A stretch of 64,000 nucleotides of DNA from Thiotrichaceae bacterium (GCA_011391085.1 JAABRD010000014.1:1-64000); one strand, 5' to 3'. Shown: positions 48,561 to 57,949, numbered from the stretch's first letter. The notes: generated from the sequence alone by a model not told the origin. Translations and numbers: made by a program.

Positions 48561-50783
48561 TTGATTCTCCAAATCGCCATTCCTACTCCGTTAAATCGCC
48601 ACTTTGACTATCTTCCCCCCCCAGGGATAGATACCAACCTCTTGCGCCCCGGAATGCGGGTGTGGGTGCCCTTTGGGAACTCTCGTCACTGCGTCGGAAT
48701 GCTTCTCGCCGTAGCAGAACAGACCGAGGTACCAAAGGATAAACTGAAAACCATCCTCAAAGTGCTTGACCCTGTTCAACCAGTGTTACCAGAGGACATG
48801 TTTAAGTTATTACAGTGGGCCAGTCACTATTATCATTACCCAATTGGGGAAGTCATTTCGACCGCGTTACCGAGGTTGTTAAGCCAAGGTGAACCTGCTA
48901 TCCTTCAATCTCCTGATAAGGATGGAGGAGAGTACCATAGCGAATGGGTCATCACCCCCGAAGGTCAGTTGATTGACCCCAAAACGTTACCCAAAAGACA
49001 GGAACGTTTTGCCCTCTTACTGGCATTGCTTCAACAACATCCTGCGGGTTTGAGTGAAAGCGAAATCGTCATTGAACTACCCAATCCGCGTCCCACGTTA
49101 CGCGCTTTGCAGAAAAAAGGTTGGATTAATGCACAAATCCAACAATCTGCCTTGACGTTACCCTTGTCCTTGAATCCTGCGCAAAAACAAGCGTTTGATT
49201 ATGTCTCTAGCCAACTTCAACAATTCTCACCCTGTCTGTTAGATGGTGTGACGGGCAGTGGGAAGACCGAAGTCTATTTGCAAATTATTCAAAAGGTGTT
49301 GGAACAAGGACGCCAAGCGTTGGTGTTGGTGCCAGAAATCAATTTGACGCCGCAAATGGTGAGTCGTTTTAAACAACGGTTTACCGTTCCCATTGCCGTC
49401 TTTCATTCCAAATTGAATCATCAGGAACGCTTGCAAACCTGGCTATTAGCCCGCGACGGGCTGGCGCCGATTGTGATAGGAACACGTTCCGCAGTGTGGA
49501 CGCCATTACAACGGCCTGGCGTGTTTATCGTCGATGAAGAACATGACCCTTCTTACAAACAACAAGACCATTTTCGCTATTCTGCCCGTGATATTGCCGT
49601 GGTCCGGGCGCAACGTGCCCAAGTACCGATTTTATTAGGCAGTGCCACGCCCTCTTTGGATAGTTTGCAAAATGTCCACTTGCATCGTTATCAACATCTG
49701 ATTTTGCCAGAACGGGCAGGTGCCGCGGTGCATCCGAGTTTTCATCTGGTCGATTTACGCCAACTGACTTCTCGGCAGGGAAGTCTCTCGCCTCAGTTGA
49801 AAAAGGCGATTGTGCAACGGTTGGAGAATAAACAACAAGTCTTACTCTTTATCAACCGCCGCGGTTACGCCCCCGTTCTCCTCTGTTATCAATGTGGCTG
49901 GTTGGCCTATTGTGAACATTGCGATGCCCGTTTGACTTACCATGAAGCGACTCATGAACTACTGTGTCATCACTGTGGTGCCACTCGTCCGTTGACCACG
50001 GATCCGTCGACCATAGAATGTCCCAATTGTCATCATCCCAAAATGTATCTGATTGGACAAGGCACCGAACGGGTGGAGGAGACGTTAGAGAAAGAGTTTC
50101 CCACGGCCAAAATTTTACGCATTGACAGTGACAGCACCCGTAGTAAATACGCCATGCACACGATGTTGGAACAGATTCATGCAGGGGAGGCAGATATTTT
50201 AGTCGGCACTCAAATGTTAGCCAAAGGTCACCATTTTCCCAAAGTGACGTTAGTCGGTGTCATCAATTTTGACAGTGGTCTATATGGTATCGACTTTCGT
50301 TCTAGCGAACGGATGGCCCAATTATTGGTGCAAGTGGCAGGTCGTGCAGGTCGTGCGGAGGACCCAGGAGAAGTGATTATTCAAACGCATTATCCGGACC
50401 ATCCATTGTTGACGCGCTTGATTCGACAAGGTTATACTGCCTTTGCTGAAGCGGCTTTGAAAGAACGTCAACAAACGGAATTTCCTCCCTATACTCGTTT
50501 GGCTTTATTACGGGCCGAAGCGGAGGACGTGGAGAAGGCGACAGAATTTCTCCTCATGGCGAAAACGCAAGCGCAACAGTGTTGCGATACGGAAGTCAAA
50601 TTATGGGGACCTGTCCCTGCGCCTATGGAAAAGCGGGCGGGCTGGTATCGTGCCCATTTATTGTTACAAGCGACGCAACGGGAAGCGTTACATCGGTTAT
50701 TGGATAAATGGTTGCCGATGTTACCTGCCTCAACCCCGAAATTGCGATGGTCGTTGGATGTGGATCCGCAGGAATTGCTTTAA
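48561..50783 (+). CDS. priA: Primosomal replication-restart helicase PriA
   Basis: 3'-5' helicase that reloads replication forks. The 740-residue protein has the N-terminal DNA-binding domain (LQIAIPTPLNRHFDYLPPPG), Walker A GVTGSGKTEV, VDEEHDPSYKQ, GSATPSLDS, eight zinc-binding cysteines (CYQCGWLAYCEHC, CHHCGATRPL, CPNCHHP) and the C-terminal AGRAGRAEDPGEV. The start is TTG 48561: an in-frame stop at 48546 leaves no ATG, and this TTG gives the standard N-terminus. Expression may be weak for that reason. Confidence 0.95.
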   Translation: MILQIAIPTPLNRHFDYLPPPGIDTNLLRPGMRVWVPFGNSRHCVGMLLAVAEQTEVPKDKLKTILKVLDPVQPVLPEDMFKLLQWASHYYHYPIGEVISTALPRLLSQGEPAILQSPDKDGGEYHSEWVITPEGQLIDPKTLPKRQERFALLLALLQQHPAGLSESEIVIELPNPRPTLRALQKKGWINAQIQQSALTLPLSLNPAQKQAFDYVSSQLQQFSPCLLDGVTGSGKTEVYLQIIQKVLEQGRQALVLVPEINLTPQMVSRFKQRFTVPIAVFHSKLNHQERLQTWLLARDGLAPIVIGTRSAVWTPLQRPGVFIVDEEHDPSYKQQDHFRYSARDIAVVRAQRAQVPILLGSATPSLDSLQNVHLHRYQHLILPERAGAAVHPSFHLVDLRQLTSRQGSLSPQLKKAIVQRLENKQQVLLFINRRGYAPVLLCYQCGWLAYCEHCDARLTYHEATHELLCHHCGATRPLTTDPSTIECPNCHHPKMYLIGQGTERVEETLEKEFPTAKILRIDSDSTRSKYAMHTMLEQIHAGEADILVGTQMLAKGHHFPKVTLVGVINFDSGLYGIDFRSSERMAQLLVQVAGRAGRAEDPGEVIIQTHYPDHPLLTRLIRQGYTAFAEAALKERQQTEFPPYTRLALLRAEAEDVEKATEFLLMAKTQAQQCCDTEVKLWGPVPAPMEKRAGWYRAHLLLQATQREALHRLLDKWLPMLPASTPKLRWSLDVDPQELL

Positions 50784-50789
50784 AAGGTA

Positions 50790-51110
50790 CTGGTGGACTA
50801 GAGGCTTCAGCCGCAATGCCATTAAGTTAAGGAATAAAGTCCCCCGAAATTAACATACAGTTGGACTAGAGGCTTTAGCCGGTGGGGACCGAACATAATT
50901 AAATGGCGGGGAACGGCCCCCGGCTGAAGCCTCTAGTCCAACGCTATTTTAATTCTTTGGCTACTTTAATTCCTTAACTTAATGGCATTGCGGCTAAAGC
51001 CTCTAGTCCACCTGTACTTTAATAAAGCCTCTAGTCCACCGGTATTTTAATAAAGCCTCTAGTCCACCGGTATTTTAATAAAGCCTCTAGTCCACCGGTA
51101 TTTTAATTTC
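50790..51110. repeat. Family A/B elements with tandemly expanded right arms
   Basis: A complete A element (50860-50942) is flanked by B ends. From about 50994 the right arm (AAAGCCTCTAGTCCACC) is repeated four times at about 28-bp spacing, separated by GGTATTTTAAT. No gene is seen between priA and 51177. Confidence 0.85.
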
Positions 51111-51176
51111 GTTGAATTTGCCATTCAAAGCTGGTAATTTTAAAACCAACTTAATCTTGACAGAGATATTTCTTTT

Positions 51177-51494
51177 ATGACCTTAGTTATTCCTGATGAA
51201 ATTTTACACACTGCACATTTAACAGTCGCCCAACTTCAGCAAGAGGTGGCGCAGTGGTTGTGGCAGAAACGTTATGCCACGTTGGAACAAGCGAGTCAAT
51301 TGGCACAAACCAATCCGCAGGAGTTTCAACGGGAGGTTAGCGCAACTTCTGCGAAGGTGGCGGACTTGGATACGTCTGCTTCGGTTAACTTGGGGAAATT
51401 GGCTAATTTGAAGCCGAGAAATTACATTGTGGGCGACCCCGAAGACCTTGTTCACATGGATTGGTCCAAAGAGTGGCGGGAGTGGCCAGTATGA
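51177..51494 (+). CDS. Antitoxin, UPF0175-like N-terminus with a VapB-like C-terminal tail
   Basis: A 105-residue protein. Residues 1-55 (MTLVIPDEILHTAHLTVAQLQQEVAQ; LEQASQLAQTNPQEFQ) align with the UPF0175 antitoxin at 12324. The C-terminal part (NYIVGDPEDLVHMDWSKEWREW) instead resembles toxin-binding tails of antitoxins paired with classical PIN toxins. Its stop overlaps the downstream PIN gene by 4 nt, which confirms the pairing. It is an apparent domain swap within antitoxins. Confidence 0.82.
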   Translation: MTLVIPDEILHTAHLTVAQLQQEVAQWLWQKRYATLEQASQLAQTNPQEFQREVSATSAKVADLDTSASVNLGKLANLKPRNYIVGDPEDLVHMDWSKEWREWPV

Positions 51495-51880
51495 TTTATT
51501 ATATGGATACTCATGTTGTTGCCTGGTTATATGAGGGAAAACTTGGGAGTTTTTCAAAACAATTACTGGATTTGATTGGTAAAAACAAAATACTCCTGTC
51601 TCCTATGGTAGTGTTAGAACTCACTTACTTGCATGAAATTGGGCGTGTGCAGGGGGCAAGCCAGCAGGTCATCGATTCTCTTAACCAAAGTATCGGCTTG
51701 ACCATTTGTGACTTACCCTTTTCACAAGTTATCCAGTCGGCGATGGTTCAAACCTGGACCCGTGACCCGTTTGACCGAATAATTGTAGGTCAGGCGGCTG
51801 TGAATCAGTCTCCATTAATCACCAAGGACGTTCTGATTCGCACCCATTACGTTCATGTGGTTTGGGATAGTGAATCGTGA
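51491..51880 (+). CDS. PIN-domain ribonuclease toxin (VapC family)
   Basis: A 129-residue PIN toxin with the acidic residues in place: MDTHVVAWLYEG (first Asp), VVLELTYLHEIG (Glu), DPFDRIIVGQA (Asp), and LITKDVLI. Predicted RNase inhibited by the product of 51177-51494, with which it overlaps by 4 nt. ATG 51491 is used; the frame is open upstream but overlaps the antitoxin. It appears intact. Confidence 0.9.
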   Translation: MIYYMDTHVVAWLYEGKLGSFSKQLLDLIGKNKILLSPMVVLELTYLHEIGRVQGASQQVIDSLNQSIGLTICDLPFSQVIQSAMVQTWTRDPFDRIIVGQAAVNQSPLITKDVLIRTHYVHVVWDSES

Positions 51881-51931
51881 GTCGTGTTGCAGAGGTAATC
51901 ATGGTCACCGAAATCAGAACAGGAAAACGCT

Positions 51932-52050
51932 GGACTGGAGGCTTTAGCCGGTGATGGATCAGCCCCACTTTAACCGTGTGCCAACCATCCACCGGCTAAA
52001 GCCTCTAGTCCGGTGGCATCTAAAGCCTCTAGTCCGGTGGTATTTGTTTG
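51932..52050. repeat. Family A element with one extra right arm
   Basis: Left arm CTGGAGGCTTTAGCCGG, core, right arm CCGGCTAAAGCCTCTAGTCCGG, then a second right arm after GTGGCATC. It is another case of arm duplication. Confidence 0.8.
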
Positions 52051-52082
52051 AGATAGATTCAACTAAATAAAGGAGAAAAAAC

Positions 52083-52397
52083 ATGTATGTCACCCTTACG
52101 GTATCTGAAGAAATTGCCCGACATTTGAATCAGTTGTCATTAGGTGACAATCCCAATGACAATTTGAAACGATTACTGGTGGCCGAATATCGGCGGAAAC
52201 AGGCCCATTATAATTTGACAGACCGACAATTAACCCAAAAATACCGAATGAGTTTTGAAGAGTTTGAATTTCAGCAACTCACTCAACAACATGGTTATAG
52301 TTGGGAAGTCGAATCTGATGCCATTGCCTGGGAAACAGCCATTGATGGGAGTCGCACTCTACAGCGGCAATTAGCGGAATTGGAAATGTCACTATGA
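52083..52397 (+). CDS. Hypothetical protein, probable antitoxin-like first gene of a pair
   Basis: A 104-residue protein (MYVTLTVSEEIARHLNQLSLGD; YNLTDRQLTQKYRMSFEEFE). It has helical, UPF0175-like elements and no membrane segment. AAAGGAG about 9 nt upstream supports the ATG. Its end overlaps the following gene by 4 nt, the layout used by the toxin-antitoxin pairs in this window. No family is recognised with confidence; an antitoxin role is inferred from layout. Confidence 0.68.
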   Translation: MYVTLTVSEEIARHLNQLSLGDNPNDNLKRLLVAEYRRKQAHYNLTDRQLTQKYRMSFEEFEFQQLTQQHGYSWEVESDAIAWETAIDGSRTLQRQLAELEMSL

Positions 52398-52747
52398 CCA
52401 TTGAAGAACTTATCATTGAGGCACTAACAGCCAAAGAACGTTTTTGGTTTGTAGAAGAAATGAAGGTCATAGAACGTACAGATTCTACAGTAACGTTACA
52501 TTTTATCATTGCCCCAAAACTGTTTATTCAGTTCTTCTTCAGTCAACGTAGCAAACGATTTAGTTTAGCTTTGGTGGGCAACTCTGGAAGACTCTACGGA
52601 CGAGATAGAGAACGTGGCGTTTGGCACCGTCATCCATTTGGACATTCTGAACAACACGAACTCACTCCTGAAGGTATGTCACCACAACCTATTCTCCAAT
52701 TTTTGGCGGAAGTGGAGGAAATTTTGTTGGTGAACAGTTTAATATAA
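52394..52747 (+). CDS. Hypothetical protein, possible DUF6516/TumE-like toxin
   Basis: A 117-residue protein. SRSKR-type basic segment, RFSLALVGNSGRLYGRDRER, then WHRHPFGHSEQHELTPEG and a helical end ILQFLAEVEEIL. The His-rich segment before the final helix recalls DUF6516 (TumE) toxins, but the match is loose. It is translationally coupled to 52083-52397. If this is a toxin-antitoxin pair, this is the likely toxin. Confidence 0.62.
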   Translation: MTIEELIIEALTAKERFWFVEEMKVIERTDSTVTLHFIIAPKLFIQFFFSQRSKRFSLALVGNSGRLYGRDRERGVWHRHPFGHSEQHELTPEGMSPQPILQFLAEVEEILLVNSLI

Positions 52748-52792
52748 CTGGCTAGGACAACCCTGATTAAAAGGTGGTAAAGAGGTTCAAAT

Positions 52793-53065
52793 ATGTTATG
52801 TCAAAACTTGCAATTAGAAGATGAACTGGTTAATCAAGCCGTTCGATTAGTATCTGTCAACAACCTAGATGAATTAGTGAACTTGGCTTTACGGAAATTG
52901 GTAACTTCTCTCCAAGTACCCTTAAAGTCGTCTGTTGACTTAGAGGCGTATCGAGAAGTAGAAACAAGTTATCGTATTCAACCGGTGACATTGGGTGCCA
53001 AATTGCCTAACTTGGATAATATCCATGAGGTGTTAGCGATAGCAGAGGGAGAGGCGTATCGGTGA
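52793..53065 (+). CDS. VapB-type antitoxin without partner
   Basis: A 90-residue protein whose N-terminus (LQLEDELVNQAVRLVSVNNLDELVNLALRKLV) is the same ribbon-helix-helix type as the antitoxins at 13923 and 22655. The second half is different and ends LAIAEGEAYR. No toxin gene follows: family G repeats begin at once. It may be an orphan antitoxin acting in trans. Confidence 0.7.
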   Translation: MLCQNLQLEDELVNQAVRLVSVNNLDELVNLALRKLVTSLQVPLKSSVDLEAYREVETSYRIQPVTLGAKLPNLDNIHEVLAIAEGEAYR

Positions 53066-53084
53066 CTTGGGCAAATTTAGGACC

Positions 53085-53145
53085 GCTTCGCTGACAAAGC
53101 TACGCTTTGGACTCCTGGCAAAGTAAAGTTTCGCTTTGGACTCTT
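53085..53145. repeat. Family G fragments upstream of ccmD
   Basis: GCTTCGCTGACAAAGC...CTTTGGACTCCTGG and a second AAGTTTCGCTTTGGACTC half-unit. Confidence 0.6.
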
Positions 53146-53169
53146 CAACCATCACATTGTATAATTATT

Positions 53170-53349
53170 ATGAACGACTTTTTCCAAATGGGCGGTTATG
53201 CCTTTTATATCTGGACCAGTTATGGATTAGCTTTTATCGTCCTACTGGTCAACTTAATCATTCCTTTTAACCAAGAACGCGCTTTGTTACGAACATTGGC
53301 GCGTAAACTACGGAGACAACAACGTGATAACGTTGACGCAAACTCATAA
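53170..53349 (+). CDS. ccmD: Heme exporter protein CcmD
   Basis: A 59-residue single-span membrane protein (FFQMGGYAFYIWTSYGLAFIVLLVNLIIP) with a basic C-terminus (RTLARKLRRQQRD), typical of CcmD, which releases holo-CcmE from the CcmABC complex. ATG 53170 is used. It overlaps ccmE by 26 nt. ccmA, ccmB and ccmC are not in the window. Confidence 0.88.
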   Translation: MNDFFQMGGYAFYIWTSYGLAFIVLLVNLIIPFNQERALLRTLARKLRRQQRDNVDANS

Positions 53350-53767
53350 AAAACGTCTAGGCATCGTCTTGCTGATTGTGATTGGAATTAGCACGACAGT
53401 GGCATTAGCTATCAATGCGTTTCGTGAAAATATGCTGTATTATTTTTCACCGACGCAAATTCGGGCCGGCGAAGCACCCAAAGAAAGGGTGATTCGTGTC
53501 GGTGGCATGGTGACAAAAGGGACTGTGCAACGGGCTTCGGATAGTTTGCTAGTGAAATTTGAAGTGACGGATTATCAGAATACCCTGGCGGTTCAATATA
53601 CCGGCATTTTGCCGGACTTGTTTCGCGAAGGACAAGGGATTGTAGCGATTGGCAAGATGCAAACGGATGGTAGTTTTTTAGCCAATGAAGTGTTGGCTAA
53701 ACATGATGAGAAGTATATGCCACCGGAGGTGGCAGCGTCTTTGAAAAAGGACGAGAAAGCGAAGTAA
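53324..53767 (+). CDS. ccmE: Heme chaperone CcmE
   Basis: Periplasmic, membrane-anchored OB-fold chaperone binding heme covalently. The 147-residue protein has an N-terminal helix (about 10-32), RVGGMVTKGTVQR, and the heme-binding LAKHDEKYMPPE with His127 and Tyr131. Start GTG 53324 lies inside ccmD. The gap to ccmF holds only repeat palindromes. Confidence 0.95.
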   Translation: MITLTQTHKKRLGIVLLIVIGISTTVALAINAFRENMLYYFSPTQIRAGEAPKERVIRVGGMVTKGTVQRASDSLLVKFEVTDYQNTLAVQYTGILPDLFREGQGIVAIGKMQTDGSFLANEVLAKHDEKYMPPEVAASLKKDEKAK

Positions 53768-53775
53768 CTCGAAAC

Positions 53776-53855
53776 TCCCAGAAACTAAGTTTCTTTAAGA
53801 AACTTAGTTTCTTAACTCCCAGAAACTAAATTTCTTAAAGAAACTTAGTTTCTTA
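53776..53855. repeat. Tandem GAAACTAAGTTTC palindromes
   Basis: Two head-to-tail units of CCCAGAAACTAAGTTTCTT with its inverted partner, filling the ccmE-ccmF gap. The same palindrome occurs at about 17409, 47229 and 63793. Confidence 0.85.
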
Positions 53856-53867
53856 CCTTCAAAAATT

Positions 53868-55823
53868 ATGATTCCCGAACTTGGACATTTTGCTTTAATT
53901 ATCGCCTTCTGTTTGGCGTTGGTACAAACGATTTTCCCTCTACTGGGCGCCGCCCGTGGTATTCCTAATTGGATAGCGGTGGCCAAACCTGCGGCAGTGG
54001 GGCAATTGGTATTTATGAGTGTTGCTTATGGTTGCCTCACTTACGCTTTTATTTACAATGATTTTTCCGTCTCTTATGTCGCCAATAACTCTAACAGTGC
54101 CTTGCCCTTGATTTATCGCGTGGTCAGTGTCTGGGGAGGACATGAAGGGTCGTTGTTGTTATGGAATATTCTGTTAGCCGTTTGGACCGTGGCTGTGGTT
54201 ATCTTTAGTCGCAGTTTACCACAGACCATGACAGCGCGAGTGTTGTCCATCATGGGCTTTGTGAGTCTCGGTTTTCTATTATTCATGTTAACCACTTCCA
54301 ATCCATTTGATCGGCTAGACTCTCCTCCCCTCGATGGTAGAGATTTGAATCCACTGTTGCAAGACCCTGGGTTAGTGATTCATCCACCGATGTTGTACAT
54401 GGGTTACGTCGGCTTCTCCGTAGCCTTCAGTTTTGCAATGGCCGCTTTATTGGGAGGCACGTTAGACAGTGCCTGGGCACGTTGGTCGCGGCCTTGGACC
54501 TTGATTGCCTGGATTTTTTTAACCTTGGGAATCACCGTAGGCAGTTGGTGGGCCTATTATGAACTAGGTTGGGGAGGCTGGTGGTTTTGGGACCCAGTCG
54601 AAAATGCGTCCTTCATGCCGTGGTTAGTCGGCACTGCGTTGTTACATTCGTTGGCCGTGACCGAGAAGCGGGGGGCGTTTAAAAATTGGACGGTGTTATT
54701 AGCCATTCTCGCCTTCTCATTAAGTTTGTTGGGCACGTTCCTCGTCCGTTCTGGCGTCTTAACCTCAGTTCATGCGTTTGCCACGGACCCAAAACGCGGC
54801 GTTTTCATTCTCGCCTTTTTAGCCATTGTCATCGGCGTTTCCTTCACAATTTACGCTTGGCGTGCCCCACAAATGGCGAAGGGAGGACATTTTGACGTAG
54901 TGTCAAAAGAGACCTTTTTGTTAATCAATAACATTCTGTTAGTGGTCGCCGCAGGCAGCGTGTTATTGGGCACCCTCTACCCATTGTTCCTGGATGCTTT
55001 AGGATTAGGCAAAATTTCGGTAGGACCACCCTATTTCTCCGTCGTATTCTTTTGGATCATGGCCCCATTGCTATTGTTCTTAGGCATCGGTCCCTTGGCC
55101 GCGTGGAAAAAGGATAGCTATCCGAATTTATTCTGGAAGACGCGGTGGGTATTGGGAATCAGTATCGTGCTGGGAATAGCCATTCCAGTTGGAGTCAAGG
55201 GTACCACAGGATGGGTCGTTGTCCCTGCGGTGACGGCGGCAATGTGGATTGTGTTAACCCATTTACAACTATTTGTGGAGAGATTACCTTCGCAACGTGG
55301 AGGACAGCCAGTCAGTTGGTGGGACAAGTTGACCAGTCCTTCCTTGAGTTTCTATGGAATGGTGATTGCCCATTTAGGGATGGCAACGTTTGTGATTGGA
55401 GTCGGTTTATCAAATGCGTACAGCATCGAAACAGATGCACGAGTAGCACCGCGTCAACCTGTGGAATTGGGAGACTATAGCTTCGTGTTTGAAGGTACCA
55501 AACCTATCACAGGTCCTAATTATCAAGCGGACCAAGGTTTGGTTAAAATCTTAAAAGACGGTCAAGAGGTCGCAGTGTTGCATCCGCAAAAGCGAGTCTA
55601 TCAAGTGCAAGGAATGCCCATGACGGAAGCGGCCATTGATTGGGGATTCACTCGTGATATTTATGTTGCGTTGGGGGAACCGTTGGACCAAGGGGCATGG
55701 AGTATGCGTTTGTACTACAAACCCTTTATACGCTGGATTTGGTTAGGCGGATTGTTAATGGTGCTGGGAGGTGGGTTATCCACGTTGGACCGACGGTATC
55801 GGCGGCGGTTGGGGGGAACCTAA
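53868..55823 (+). CDS. ccmF: Cytochrome c heme lyase subunit CcmF
   Basis: Multi-span membrane protein ligating heme to apocytochrome c. A 651-residue protein with about 15 transmembrane helices, the WWD signature GWGGWWFWDPVENA near residue 234, and conserved His in HEGSLLLW and HPPMLYMGYVG. The C-terminal periplasmic segment (DARVAPRQPVELGDYSF) is typical. ccmG and ccmH do not follow; ccmH-ccmI are 16 kb upstream at 35575. Confidence 0.96.
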   Translation: MIPELGHFALIIAFCLALVQTIFPLLGAARGIPNWIAVAKPAAVGQLVFMSVAYGCLTYAFIYNDFSVSYVANNSNSALPLIYRVVSVWGGHEGSLLLWNILLAVWTVAVVIFSRSLPQTMTARVLSIMGFVSLGFLLFMLTTSNPFDRLDSPPLDGRDLNPLLQDPGLVIHPPMLYMGYVGFSVAFSFAMAALLGGTLDSAWARWSRPWTLIAWIFLTLGITVGSWWAYYELGWGGWWFWDPVENASFMPWLVGTALLHSLAVTEKRGAFKNWTVLLAILAFSLSLLGTFLVRSGVLTSVHAFATDPKRGVFILAFLAIVIGVSFTIYAWRAPQMAKGGHFDVVSKETFLLINNILLVVAAGSVLLGTLYPLFLDALGLGKISVGPPYFSVVFFWIMAPLLLFLGIGPLAAWKKDSYPNLFWKTRWVLGISIVLGIAIPVGVKGTTGWVVVPAVTAAMWIVLTHLQLFVERLPSQRGGQPVSWWDKLTSPSLSFYGMVIAHLGMATFVIGVGLSNAYSIETDARVAPRQPVELGDYSFVFEGTKPITGPNYQADQGLVKILKDGQEVAVLHPQKRVYQVQGMPMTEAAIDWGFTRDIYVALGEPLDQGAWSMRLYYKPFIRWIWLGGLLMVLGGGLSTLDRRYRRRLGGT

Positions 55824-55840
55824 ACTGGGGTGAGGGATAT

Positions 55841-56045
55841 AGGACTTATGCAGTTACCCCACCCCAACCCTCCCCCCACGCGGGGAGGGAGTGATTCCCC
55901 CCGTGTACGGGGGGATAGGGGGGGTGTCAACTCAACGACTTACTAGGACTTATGCAGTTACCCCACCCCAACCCTCCCCCCACGCGGGGAGGGAGTGATT
56001 CCCCCCGTGTACGGGGGGATAGGGGGGTGTCCACTCAACGACTTA
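55841..56045. repeat. Two tandem ~105-bp repeats
   Basis: TAGGACTTATGCAGTTACCCC starts both copies (about 55839 and 55943), each with an inner CCCCCCACGCGGGG/CCCCCGTGTACGGGGG hairpin pair and ending CAACTCAACGACTTAC or close to it. GTTGCGTAAATCCT after the second copy is the inverted end. A family F palindrome follows at 56080-56104. Confidence 0.85.
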
Positions 56046-56111
56046 CAAAAGTGGTTGCGTAAATCCTGAGATATTAATGGAGTCCAAAACATGTTTTGGA
56101 CTCCTTATTCC

Positions 56112-57905
56112 TTAACGTAACTTTTGTAATTGTTCCATCACAAATTCATTGCTAGGGTCAATTGCCAACACTTCTTGATAAAGTGCCTTCGCTTCCGCTA
56201 CACGTCCAGTTGCACCTAAGATGCTACCCAGGTTAATGCGTGCCTTCAAATTTTGCGGATAGATTGAGATAGCTTGACGATAAGCCGCTTCGGCGTCGGC
56301 GTAACGGCGTTGTTCAAAGAGAATGTTGCCCTTGTTCACCAAAAATTTGGCCTGGTCAAAGGGACGTAATGTCGCATCTTGAAAGGCAATGTCAATCCAT
56401 TTTAAGGCTTCGTCATAGTGACGTAACATTTTATGGGCAACCACAATGTTAAGGGCCGTTTCAGGTGTCAGGGAAATGGTTTGAGAACCGTCGGGGTTGA
56501 TATTTTTAGTGATAGCGCGTTGTAGGGCCTCCAGTCCTTCTTGAGGACGATTGGCCTGGAGGAGGTGTTTACCTAAAATGATCCAACCCCGTTGTTTGCC
56601 AGGGGATTGCGTGACATTGTGTTGCCAAAGGGCAATGGGGTCTCGCCACAGTTCGTTACGTTGCCAAGTGGCCGTACCCAATCCCAAAAGTAGCAGGAAG
56701 AGAACCGTGAAAGTGAAGGTGCGGACTAGGGAGGACGTAACTTTGCCTAACCAATATGGTAATCTGTCTATCAGTAGCCAGCCGAATAAGATGCACAGTC
56801 CTAAGTTAGGTAAATATGTGCGGTGTTCAAAAATCACGTCTCGAATGGGAATGAGACTGGATTCTACCGTGTGGGCTAAGTAGTAAAACAGGAGACCGAA
56901 GGCCAGGAAGGGACGGCGGCGGAAAGAATAGATTGCAACACCGATTAAGAACAGATGTCCAACTGTGGCCCAGATGGCTTCACTGTGCAAGAGTCTGGCT
57001 ATCAAGTGATATTGGTCATTGGCATAGAGAAAGCCTTCCGTGATTGGGTAATCATAATCGATGTGGGAACTGAAGGGCCACATAAATAAGTGAAGATAGG
57101 TCCAAATGACACTCATTTGAGTCGCTAAATAAGAAGTCCTAGAGATTTCAGTAGTTTCTTGGGTCAAAGCTTGCATAGTTTGAAGCGAGAACGGGTTTTG
57201 CTGAAACACCAGGGCCATAACCATCCAAAGTATGACCAAACCCAATATGCTTATCGCGCCTGTGAGTAGAAGACGGCGTAGGTGTAAGGGGAAACAGGTT
57301 AATTCCAGTAAGAGTAGGGCGATAGGTAGAGTGACGGTATTTTGTTTGGTGAAAAAGCCCAGGAGGGCCAGGAGGAGACAGGCTAGGGTCCAGAAACCTC
57401 GACGTTGCCCCGTTTCACTTAACCGGGCTTGAATAAAACAAGCCATTGACCCAATATAAAACAAGGCCGCCAATGAGGCCAAGCGTTGGACAATGTAGGT
57501 AACCGCTTGAATTTGCAAAGGATGAAGGACAAATAACAGGGCCACGACGAGGGGCAACCCTTGTTTTGTTTCTTCAGATAGTGTATTATTAAACAAGGGG
57601 GTACGAACCAGGCCACGCAACAGTCCGAGTACCGCAACACCTGTTAGAAAATGAATGACGATGTTAACGATATGATACCCCGCCACTTGAAATTGATGAA
57701 TTTGATAATCCAGGGCAAAGGTGAAGTAACCCACTATTCGCAAGGCAGCAAATTGCCAAAGTTCTATTAACGTCCCTTGCCACTGATAAATGACAGGGTT
57801 TTCTTGAATCGAAGAAAAGTCATCTAAATAGAAAGGCACATTTAAGGTGTGACGGTAAGTAAGGGCAACGACTATGGCTAAGAGAAAAGGTTGGAAGTAA
57901 CGCAT
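56112..57905 (-). CDS. Multi-span membrane protein with C-terminal TPR repeats (TMTC-like)
   Basis: A 597-residue protein. About 11 transmembrane helices occupy residues 1-415, with the N-terminal YLDDFSSIQENPVI motif (Asp-Asp after the first helix) and FVLHPLQIQAVTYIVQR that mark the GT-C/TMTC type of glycosyltransferase. Residues about 435-597 are TPR repeats (YADAEAAYRQAISIYPQNLKARINLGSILG). Probable role: glycosyl or mannosyl transfer from a lipid carrier to proteins outside the membrane; substrate unknown. It is on the same strand as the ABC-2 permease but separated from it by 421 bp of repeats. Confidence 0.82.
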   Translation of the reverse strand: MRYFQPFLLAIVVALTYRHTLNVPFYLDDFSSIQENPVIYQWQGTLIELWQFAALRIVGYFTFALDYQIHQFQVAGYHIVNIVIHFLTGVAVLGLLRGLVRTPLFNNTLSEETKQGLPLVVALLFVLHPLQIQAVTYIVQRLASLAALFYIGSMACFIQARLSETGQRRGFWTLACLLLALLGFFTKQNTVTLPIALLLLELTCFPLHLRRLLLTGAISILGLVILWMVMALVFQQNPFSLQTMQALTQETTEISRTSYLATQMSVIWTYLHLFMWPFSSHIDYDYPITEGFLYANDQYHLIARLLHSEAIWATVGHLFLIGVAIYSFRRRPFLAFGLLFYYLAHTVESSLIPIRDVIFEHRTYLPNLGLCILFGWLLIDRLPYWLGKVTSSLVRTFTFTVLFLLLLGLGTATWQRNELWRDPIALWQHNVTQSPGKQRGWIILGKHLLQANRPQEGLEALQRAITKNINPDGSQTISLTPETALNIVVAHKMLRHYDEALKWIDIAFQDATLRPFDQAKFLVNKGNILFEQRRYADAEAAYRQAISIYPQNLKARINLGSILGATGRVAEAKALYQEVLAIDPSNEFVMEQLQKLR

Positions 57906-57949
57906 TTTTACTTTTAATAATGAATAGAGAGAATTTGTGGTGGGGTGGC

